Positions 1 through 5,157 of a stretch of 5,157 nucleotides of DNA are shown one piece after another. This DNA comes from Planctomycetota bacterium (lineage in GTDB: Bacteria > Planctomycetota > Planctomycetia > Planctomycetales > Planctomycetaceae), in the NCBI GenBank assembly GCA_029977045.1, contig JAPOLP010000494.1, positions 1 through 5,157 of the forward strand, written 5' to 3'. A model generated the notes under the pieces. It did not search any database. It saw only the letters and a program-made list of their open reading frames with translations, and was not told where the DNA came from. Position 1 is the first letter of the stretch, and every line of letters starts with the position of its first letter. Both the position numbers and the translations under genes were made by a program.

Positions 1-233
1 ACGCGTCGCACAGTCTGCTGATCTCGGGCAACGGCGACGTCGTGCAGCCGTCGGACGGAATCCTCGGGATCGGTTCCGGCGGTCCGTACGCGGTTTCCGC
101 GGCGCGGGCACTCGTGCGGCATACGGAACTCTCGGCGAAGGAAATCGTTGAAGAGTCACTGAAGATCGCCGCCGAGACTGACGTCTACACGAACTCAAAT
201 CTGATTGTGGAGGAGCTGTCGTGCGCGAACTGA
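1..233 (+). CDS. hslV: HslV (ClpQ) peptidase subunit of the HslVU protease, C-terminal part
   Basis: This is the 3' end of the gene for the threonine peptidase that forms the double-hexamer proteolytic core of the cytoplasmic HslVU (ClpQY) protease. The reading frame is open from base 3 and gives 76 residues before a TGA stop at 231-233. The visible part contains the HslV signatures SLLISGNGDV, an acidic DGI turn, the glycine-rich GIGSGGPYA segment, the AARAL helix, ELSAKEIVEESL, and the YTN...EEL C-terminus. HslV proteins are usually about 175-185 residues, so roughly the last 40% is present. The N-terminal catalytic Thr and the active-site lysine lie upstream of the window and cannot be checked. 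The gene overlaps hslU by 13 nt, the usual partner arrangement. The sequence looks intact, and the truncation is only the window edge. Confidence 0.96.
   Translation, partial: ASHSLLISGNGDVVQPSDGILGIGSGGPYAVSAARALVRHTELSAKEIVEESLKIAAETDVYTNSNLIVEELSCAN
209..215 (+). promoter_or_regulatory. Ribosome binding site of hslU
   Basis: A GGAGGAG purine run lies 5 nt before the GTG start of hslU, inside the last codons of hslV. It supports the GTG at 221 as the start. Because it is embedded in the upstream coding sequence, hslU translation is probably coupled to hslV. Confidence 0.7.
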
Positions 234-1594
234 CGCCGCGCGAGATTGTCGCCGAACTCGATCGGCACATCGTCGGACAGAACGACGCCAAACGCGCGGT
301 CGCGATCGCGCTGCGGAATCGCTGGCGCTGGAAGCAGCTTCCCGATGAGATGCGCCGCGAAGTCACGCCGAAGAACATCCTCATGATCGGTCCGACCGGC
401 GTCGGCAAGACTGAGATCACGCGGCGGCTGGCTGACCTGACCGGCGCTCCGTTCGTCAAAGTCGAGGCGACGAAGTACACCGAAGTCGGATACTACGGTC
501 GCGATGTCGAGTCGATTATCCGCGACCTGGTCGAGTCGTCACTGAACATGGTCCGCGACCGGAAACGTAAGGACGTCGAACCAGCAGCCTGGCAGCGGAC
601 GGAAGAACGGCTCATCGACATGCTGCTGCACACGTCGGACGCCGACGCTGATGACGAGCCGGATACGGGGCTCGAAGCTGAGTCGGACGTCGAAACGCAC
701 GAACGCGCCGAGCGACACGCACGGACCCGCGAGAAGTTCCGCGAGATGCTGCGGGCCGGAAAGCTCGACGAACGCAACGTCGAGCTGAACGTCGAGCAGC
801 GGCAGTCGCCGGTCCAGGTCTTCTCGAACATGGGTATCGAGCAGATGGACCTCGACATGCAGAACATGCTCGAGCGGATCGTTCCGAAGAAGCGGCACAC
901 GCGCGAACTGAAGGTCGCTCAGGCGCGTAACGTCATCTTCGATCAGGAAGTCGAAGCACTGATCGATCAGGACGCTCTGCAGGAAGAAGCGATCCGGCTG
1001 GCCGAGGAATCCGGCGTCGTCTTCATCGACGAGATCGACAAGGTCTGCGGCAGCGAAGAAGGCCGCAGTGCCGACGTCAGTCGCCAGGGGGTCCAGCGCG
1101 ACCTGCTGCCGATCGTCGAAGGCACGACCGTGCAGACGAAGTACGGTTACCTGAAGACGGACAACATCCTGTTCATCGCCGCCGGCGCGTTTCACCGTGC
1201 CCGACCGGCGGACATGATGCCCGAACTGCAGGGCCGGTTTCCGATTCGTGTCGAACTGTCTGAGCTGACCCGCGATGACTTCGTCCGGATTCTCACGGAA
1301 CCCAACGGTGCGATTACGAAGCAGCATCAGGCGCTGCTGAGTGTCGAGGTAATCTCACTGGCGTTTCAGCCTGACGCGATCGACGCACTGGCCGACATCG
1401 CGTTTCAGGTCAACCAGACGACGCAGAACATCGGCGCCCGGCGGCTGCACACGATCCTCGAACACCTGCTTGAAGAAATCAGCTTCGACGCACCCGAGCT
1501 GAAGAAGAAGACGGTGGCAGTCGACGCGGCGTTCGTGCGTGAGCGGCTCGACGAAGTCAGTTCGAGCGAGGATCTCAGCCAGTTCATCCTGTGA
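221..1594 (+). CDS. hslU: HslU (ClpY) AAA+ ATPase/unfoldase subunit of the HslVU protease
   Basis: This ATP-driven hexameric unfoldase recognises, unfolds and threads substrates into HslV in the cytoplasm. The protein has 457 residues; E. coli HslU has 443, and the known landmarks are all offset by about 14 in the C-terminal half. The GTG start is chosen because MRELTPREIV aligns with the family N-terminus and has a good ribosome binding site. Visible motifs are the Walker A GPTGVGKT (57-64), pore loop GYYG (90-93, usually GYVG), a charged I-domain insertion (about 110-245), Walker B VVFIDEID (266-273), the sensor-1 region ILFIAAGAF (316-324), the arginine finger in ELQGR (R339), sensor 2 in GARRLHT (R407), and the conserved C-terminal EDLSQFIL that docks into HslV. 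The I-domain has an acidic stretch at about 139-161, which likely explains the extra length. The gene is complete and looks functional. It ends 5 nt from the stop of a convergent gene. Confidence 0.98.
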   Translation: MRELTPREIVAELDRHIVGQNDAKRAVAIALRNRWRWKQLPDEMRREVTPKNILMIGPTGVGKTEITRRLADLTGAPFVKVEATKYTEVGYYGRDVESIIRDLVESSLNMVRDRKRKDVEPAAWQRTEERLIDMLLHTSDADADDEPDTGLEAESDVETHERAERHARTREKFREMLRAGKLDERNVELNVEQRQSPVQVFSNMGIEQMDLDMQNMLERIVPKKRHTRELKVAQARNVIFDQEVEALIDQDALQEEAIRLAEESGVVFIDEIDKVCGSEEGRSADVSRQGVQRDLLPIVEGTTVQTKYGYLKTDNILFIAAGAFHRARPADMMPELQGRFPIRVELSELTRDDFVRILTEPNGAITKQHQALLSVEVISLAFQPDAIDALADIAFQVNQTTQNIGARRLHTILEHLLEEISFDAPELKKKTVAVDAAFVRERLDEVSSSEDLSQFIL

Positions 1595-1599
1595 TGCAT

Positions 1600-2769
1600 C
1601 TACTCGAGGAAGTAGACCCACGGAACGATTGCGGCGGCGATGCCTGGCTGTTCGTAGTAGCGAGGCCAGATGTGGCCAACGCCCAAGGCCTCCGACACGT
1701 CGAAGTCGGCGACCTGCGGTGCGCGGTCTCCAAGTTGCTGGCGGTCTTTCGAGGTGAAGCCGCTTTGTCCGAGCGCCAGACGCGAGAAGGGGCGACGCAT
1801 CGGGTAAATATTGAGTGCCCAGTCGTATTTTGCGCGGAGGTTCAAGACGCACTCCGCTCCGCAGAGAGCCTGATCGTAACGCTGGCCTGGCACGAACCAG
1901 TCGTGGTCGATGGCCGCCGCGGCCAGGATCGACCGGACGCGATGACTCGGGCCGTCACAGACGCGGATTCCCTGCAGTTCACCGCCGCCCAGGAAGTGCA
2001 TCGCCGACCCGACCATTCGGGCTCCGTGACTGTGGCCGATCAGGCAGACAGGCGATTCCTGCGGGAACGACTGAACCAGCTTCGCAATCCGGCAGCCGTT
2101 CAGTTCGGCTCGCCGGCCGAGGATGCCGACGTCAACAGTCGGGAACAGCGACGATGCGGCGACGGCTGGATCCAGCGTGAAGATGCCGTCGCTGGGCCAC
2201 GAGATAAAGACGACCTGCAGCGGCAGATTGGGAGCCGCCTGACGCAGCCAGCGAAATGTCTGACGGCTGTCCTCAGCGACGGTTTCCTCAGTCACAAAAC
2301 TTCCGTGAATCATCACACAGATCGGAACGCCGGGAATCATCGACTGCTGAAACTCGGCCATCGATGACGGCTCCCAGTTTCCGTTCCAGTCGGCTCGCTG
2401 GACGCCAAAGTCGAACCGGCAGGCACATTCGGGGCAGTCTCGCGAGCAGTGACGGATGCTGAGGATCCAGTGTGACTCATCGCAGATCGACGATGTCACC
2501 GGCAGGGCAACTGGAGCGGGAACCGCGGGCTCAGTGTTCTCAGTCGAAAGAGCGAAAGCAGGAACGGCATCGTCGACAGCAGGGACGACGGGCAGATCGA
2601 CCCATTCAGTTGAGCTGGTCAACGTCGCTTCGTCCGCAGTGGTTGCCGTCGCAGGTTCAGGCAAAACCAGAACGGGCGAGTCATCTCCCAGCGCAACCGG
2701 CACCGCGATCGTCGACATGACGAGCAGCAGAAGGATTGCCAGGATCGTCGTAAGGATGACTCGCAGCAT
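1600..2769 (-). CDS. Secreted alpha/beta hydrolase, DUF900-like, function unknown
   Basis: This is a 389-residue protein read from the ATG at 2767-2769. An in-frame ATG at 2892 would add 41 residues without recognisable character. The internal start is preferred because it begins a signal peptide: MLR, a hydrophobic run (about 4-23), and a likely cleavage after ALG at 28. Neither start has a clear Shine-Dalgarno site. Residues 31-92 are an Ala/Val/Pro/Thr-rich linker. A cysteine-rich patch follows (C96, C108, C112, C115, C117). The hydrolase domain spans about 148-389: IHG oxyanion loop (154-156), VFISWPSDG (187-195), and nucleophile elbow GHSHG with Ser247. Asp316 in KYDWAL and His366 in GVGHIW are the likely remaining triad residues. 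The SWPSDG and D-x-AL features resemble DUF900-type esterase-like hydrolases. The substrate is unknown; an exported esterase or lipase-like role is inference. It is transcribed alone, convergent with hslU and divergent from ctpA. Confidence 0.85.
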   Translation of the reverse strand: MLRVILTTILAILLLLVMSTIAVPVALGDDSPVLVLPEPATATTADEATLTSSTEWVDLPVVPAVDDAVPAFALSTENTEPAVPAPVALPVTSSICDESHWILSIRHCSRDCPECACRFDFGVQRADWNGNWEPSSMAEFQQSMIPGVPICVMIHGSFVTEETVAEDSRQTFRWLRQAAPNLPLQVVFISWPSDGIFTLDPAVAASSLFPTVDVGILGRRAELNGCRIAKLVQSFPQESPVCLIGHSHGARMVGSAMHFLGGGELQGIRVCDGPSHRVRSILAAAAIDHDWFVPGQRYDQALCGAECVLNLRAKYDWALNIYPMRRPFSRLALGQSGFTSKDRQQLGDRAPQVADFDVSEALGVGHIWPRYYEQPGIAAAIVPWVYFLE

Positions 2770-3273
2770 TGTCGCCGGTGTGAATCGGAGTTGGAGTGCT
2801 CGACAATGGGCGGTGACTGGGAGTGAAGATAGCTCACTTCTGCCGACCGTGACTGAAGCGGTGACCCTTCCGGCTGCGGACAGTGATGGCATCTGTCAGG
2901 AATGACGGCTTGTTCGGATTCTGACGGAGGCCAATCACTGGTGGCTTTCTTCTGAGCCTTGTACTCGAAGGCTGCGCACAGCGTCACACTCTGTCGAAGG
3001 TCGGCTGGTGAGCTTATTTCGCGGAAGACGATTTCCTGCCCGGCGGCAGCCGATCGGCGATTGGCGGCCACTTCCACTTCTGGCGGCGGCTGTGCTTTTG
3101 ACGGCGGCTGTGCGGATTGGACGGGCTATATGCAGCTTGCCGCGTTTTCAGGGGGCTCCTACACTCGATCGCTTCGTCCGACCGCCGGTTCTGGTCACGA
3201 TGGCTGTCTCACGGTGGTTCGACCGAGCACTCAAAAGCCCCAATGGGCTCTGGTCGCTCGGCAGGCGTTTTTT

Positions 3274-3291
3274 GCGGAGCAGCGACTCCGC
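3274..3291 (+). other. Stem-loop just upstream of the ctpA ribosome binding site
   Basis: GCGGAG (3274-3279) and CTCCGC (3286-3291) form a perfect 6-bp stem around a 6-nt loop, 4 nt before the ctpA Shine-Dalgarno site. Six T residues (3268-3273) precede it rather than follow it, so it is not an intrinsic terminator for plus-strand transcription. A role in mRNA stability or translation of ctpA is possible but not shown. Confidence 0.35.
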
Positions 3292-3295
3292 TGTC

Positions 3296-3300
3296 AGGAG
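3296..3300 (+). promoter_or_regulatory. Ribosome binding site of ctpA
   Basis: AGGAG lies 9 nt before the ATG at 3310, an acceptable spacing. It supports this ATG, which also directly begins a signal peptide. Confidence 0.65.
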
Positions 3301-3309
3301 TGAGCAACG

Positions 3310-4677
3310 ATGAAGTTCGACAAACGCTGGGTTCTTCAGACGATCTGGGTCACCGTCCTCGTTCTGCTGGTCAACTCCGTTCGCGGCGAAGACGAAGACA
3401 AGAAGAAGGGTGCTAAGGCCGACGACGAATACTTCCAGCTGATGCAGCTGTTCGCCGACACGTTCGAGCAGGTCGAGCGGAACTACGTGAAGGAAGTCGA
3501 CCGTCGCAAGCTGATGGAAGCTGCCGTTCGAGGAATGCTGCTCGAACTCGATCCGTACTCGACCTACATCTCGCGGGAAGAACTCACACAGTTCAACCAG
3601 CGTGTCGAGCAGGAATTCGGCGGTGTCGGAATTCAGGTTCAGATTGACCCTTCGACGCGGCGCATCATGGTCATCTCGCCGCTGCCGGACACTCCGGCCT
3701 ACAACGCGGGAGTCCGCGCTGGCGATCTGATCCTCGAAATTGCCGGCGAAGACACGGAAAACATGCCGCTGACCCGAGCAGTTGAACTGATGAAGGGGCC
3801 CGCCGGTGACGACGTCGCCGTCAAAGTCCGGCACATGAGCGACGGCGAAGAAGCCGACCTCAACATTACGCGCGCGATCATTCAGGTAAAGTCGGTTCTG
3901 GGCGACCACTACAAGTCGGACGGCCAGTGGGAGTTCATGCTCGATGACGAGAACAAGATCGGCTACGTCCGGCTGACTCAGTTTGGCCGTCAGAGCGCCG
4001 ACGAACTCGCCGCCGTCCTGCAGCAGTTGAAAGAACGTGGGATGAAGGCTCTGGTCCTCGATCTGCGTTTTAATCCCGGCGGGCTGCTGTCCCAGGCAAT
4101 CAGCATTGCCGACCTGTTTATCGAGTCTGGCACGATTGTCAGCACCGAAGGCCGCAACAGTGAGCCTCGCACTTGGGAAGCTTCCGAGCCGGGAACCTTC
4201 AGCGACTTTCCGATGGCGATCCTCGTCAACCGCTTCAGCGCGTCGGCCAGCGAGATTGTCAGTGCCTGCCTGCAGGACCACAAACGGGCAGCCATCATTG
4301 GCGAACGAACGTTCGGTAAGGGTCTCGTCCAGAACGTGGTCGACATTGACCAGGGACAATCGGCGATCAAGCTGACAACGGCTGGTTACCTGCGACCGAG
4401 CGGAGCGAACATCGACCGCTACACGGCTGAGGACAATGAGGAGTGGGGAGTCACTCCCGAGAAAGACCTTGATATTCGCATGTCCCGCCAGGAACTCGCG
4501 GACTATGCCGAAGCCCGCCGCGAACGGGACATCCTGAAGACAGATGCGCCGGAGAAGTCCAGCTTCGACGACAAGCAGCTGAACAAGGCTCTCGAATACC
4601 TGAAGGGGAAGCTCAGCGAGACGTCGGCGGAAGAGAACAAGGACGCTCCGAAGGACGACGAGAAGAAGGCTGACTGA
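3310..4677 (+). CDS. ctpA: S41-family C-terminal processing peptidase (CtpA/Prc type)
   Basis: This is a serine protease of the carboxy-terminal processing family, which trims or degrades exported proteins from their C-termini outside the cytoplasm. It has 455 residues. A signal peptide is visible: K2, K5 and R6, a hydrophobic core of about 7-21, and likely cleavage after VRG at 26. A charged segment (27-39) and a helical N-terminal region with LDPYSTYI (80-87) come next. The PDZ domain (about 95-180) contains GGVGIQV and the AGVRAGDLILEI carboxylate-binding and strand region. The protease core has LVLDLRFNPGG (248-258). The catalytic set is Ser312 in SASASE, Lys337 in TFGKG and Gln341; the 25- and 29-residue spacings from Ser match those known for Bacillus CtpB. 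A long charged tail (about 400-455), rich in Lys, Glu and Asp, follows the core. The gene is complete. It starts after the divergent intergenic region and is probably a single-gene unit. The in vivo substrate cannot be read from the sequence. Confidence 0.96.
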   Translation: MKFDKRWVLQTIWVTVLVLLVNSVRGEDEDKKKGAKADDEYFQLMQLFADTFEQVERNYVKEVDRRKLMEAAVRGMLLELDPYSTYISREELTQFNQRVEQEFGGVGIQVQIDPSTRRIMVISPLPDTPAYNAGVRAGDLILEIAGEDTENMPLTRAVELMKGPAGDDVAVKVRHMSDGEEADLNITRAIIQVKSVLGDHYKSDGQWEFMLDDENKIGYVRLTQFGRQSADELAAVLQQLKERGMKALVLDLRFNPGGLLSQAISIADLFIESGTIVSTEGRNSEPRTWEASEPGTFSDFPMAILVNRFSASASEIVSACLQDHKRAAIIGERTFGKGLVQNVVDIDQGQSAIKLTTAGYLRPSGANIDRYTAEDNEEWGVTPEKDLDIRMSRQELADYAEARRERDILKTDAPEKSSFDDKQLNKALEYLKGKLSETSAEENKDAPKDDEKKAD

Positions 4678-4700
4678 GCAGGACTTGAGCCGTTTTCAAC

Positions 4701-4727
4701 TGCCTTCCCGGCATCGGGAACTGGGCA
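4701..4727 (+). terminator. Possible terminator hairpin downstream of ctpA
   Basis: TTCCCG (4705-4710) and CGGGAA (4715-4720) form a perfect 6-bp stem with a GCAT loop, 27 nt after the ctpA stop. TGCC (4701-4704) and GGCA (4724-4727) can extend it across a 3-nt bulge. Only a short CTTT follows rather than a strong T-run, so intrinsic termination is uncertain. It lies between ctpA and the promoter of the next gene, where a terminator would be expected. Confidence 0.4.
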
Positions 4728-4760
4728 CTTTACCGCTGGAAATTGCCGTTTTTCCGCACC

Positions 4761-4789
4761 TTGACACTCTGAAAAGGCAGAACTACGAT
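4761..4789 (+). promoter_or_regulatory. Sigma70-type promoter for fdxA
   Basis: A perfect -35 box TTGACA (4761-4766) is followed by a 17-nt spacer and a -10 box TACGAT (4784-4789) that keeps the most conserved T, A, A and T positions. Initiation would be expected near 4796. This gives a leader of about 210 nt before the ferredoxin ATG and makes fdxA independent of ctpA. Confidence 0.7.
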
Positions 4790-4796
4790 CCCGCGC

Positions 4797-5008
4797 TTGT
4801 GTCAGGAACGGGCAGCAGAATCGCTTGAATCTGCGTGATCCAGACACTTCTTCGGAGGGCGGCCCTGCCCTCTGCCGATAAACCTCGAAAACTAAACCGT
4901 ATGCGTTTCGAGCAGGCGTTCGGAGCGTTCAGTCCACTCTGATTTACTCTGGCCCGTGCCGGTTGCCGCAGCTTTCAACGGGATCGACACACAAGAAAGG
5001 GACATCCA
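4797..5008 (+). other. Long 5' leader of fdxA with stem-loop potential
   Basis: If transcription starts near 4796, about 210 nt of untranslated leader precede fdxA. Two stem-loops are visible. GAGGGC/GCCCTC (4855-4860 and 4867-4872) can be extended by a G-U and a C-G pair around a 6-nt loop. CTCGAAA/TTTCGAG (4884-4890 and 4906-4912) encloses a 15-nt loop. A direct repeat GCGTTC occurs at 4916-4921 and 4925-4930. I recognise no known riboswitch class and no small gene here. Confidence 0.4.
4993..5000 (+). promoter_or_regulatory. Ribosome binding site of fdxA
   Basis: The purine-rich AAGAAAGG ends 8 nt before the ATG at 5009. It is a moderate Shine-Dalgarno match that supports this start. Confidence 0.5.

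Positions 5009-5157
<149 letters not shown>

Larger units (their letters stand above)
2770..3309. other. 540-bp divergent intergenic region without a confident gene
   Basis: This stretch separates the start of the minus-strand hydrolase from the start of ctpA and must carry both promoters, but I see no convincing -35/-10 pair on either strand. It contains a small inverted repeat AGTGA/TCACT (2822-2826 and 2834-2838), a 12-bp direct repeat CGGCGGCTGTGC (3084-3095 and 3102-3113), a hairpin at 3274-3291, and the ctpA ribosome binding site. A GTG-initiated 101-codon frame at 3008-3313 has a GAAGG motif 7 nt upstream and would end in an ATGA overlap with ctpA. It is extremely Arg-rich (18 Arg, 1 Lys) and matches no family I recognise, so I do not annotate it as a gene. 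The 41-codon upstream extension of the hydrolase frame (to 2892) is also considered non-coding. Confidence 0.6.

Noticed and set aside
539..1327. 262-codon minus-strand frame inside hslU
   Set aside because: It is antisense to conserved hslU motifs and has no family features; a codon-bias shadow.
1591..2367. 258-codon plus-strand frame opposite the hydrolase
   Set aside because: The minus-strand frame has a signal peptide and a GHSHG hydrolase core, while this one has no recognisable domain.
2770..2892. 41-codon N-terminal extension of the hydrolase from the upstream ATG
   Set aside because: It would bury the signal peptide, has no ribosome binding site and no recognisable content.
3098..3132. 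TTGACG ... TATATG as a ctpA promoter
   Set aside because: The spacer is 23 nt, far outside the 16-18 nt that sigma70-type promoters need.
3233..3249. Minus-strand hairpin AGCCC/GGGCT followed by TTTT as a terminator
   Set aside because: The stem is only 5 bp and no minus-strand gene lies upstream of it to be terminated.
3148..4359. 403-codon open frame on the minus strand across ctpA
   Set aside because: It lies wholly antisense to a clear S41 peptidase, shows no recognisable domain, and is the kind of long shadow frame that GC-rich codon use produces.
4738..4755. GGAAA/TTTCC stem near a T-run as a second ctpA terminator
   Set aside because: The T-run is part of the 3' arm rather than after it, and the stem is AT-rich and only 5 bp.

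Overview
The window looks like a chromosomal housekeeping segment from a GC-rich Gram-negative-type bacterium. The best guess is a planctomycete (Planctomycetota). That guess rests on remembered resemblance of the 7Fe ferredoxin N-terminus, the S41 peptidase and the HslVU pair to planctomycetal proteins, plus patchy use of Shine-Dalgarno sites. No 16S or marker search was possible, so the phylum is an inference.

Layout. Positions 1-233 hold the C-terminal 76 residues of HslV (ClpQ), the proteolytic subunit of the HslVU protease. It overlaps by 13 nt the complete hslU (ClpY) gene at 221-1594, the AAA+ unfoldase partner; the two form a translationally coupled operon. Five bases later, convergent on the minus strand, lies a secreted alpha/beta hydrolase of uncharacterised function (1600-2769) with a signal peptide, a low-complexity linker, a cysteine-rich patch and a Ser-Asp-His triad. 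A 540-bp divergent intergenic region (2770-3309) follows, with no confidently identified gene. Next, on the plus strand, is a complete S41-family C-terminal processing peptidase (3310-4677) with signal peptide, PDZ domain and Ser-Lys-Gln catalytic set. A 331-bp gap (4678-5008) holds a possible ctpA terminator hairpin, a very good sigma70-type promoter and a long leader with stem-loops. The window ends inside fdxA (5009-5157), a 7Fe [3Fe-4S]/[4Fe-4S] ferredoxin.

How the parts relate. HslVU is a cytoplasmic ATP-dependent protease, CtpA an extracytoplasmic processing protease, and the hydrolase is probably exported. Apart from hslVU, each gene appears to be its own transcription unit, so there is no evidence of one joint pathway. 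I found no mobile elements, tRNAs, rRNAs, CRISPR arrays or clear signs of horizontal transfer. No previously undescribed system is evident. The points most worth a second look are the GYYG variant of the HslU pore loop, the cysteine-rich patch in the exported hydrolase, the structured fdxA leader, and a doubtful small ORF that would overlap the ctpA start.
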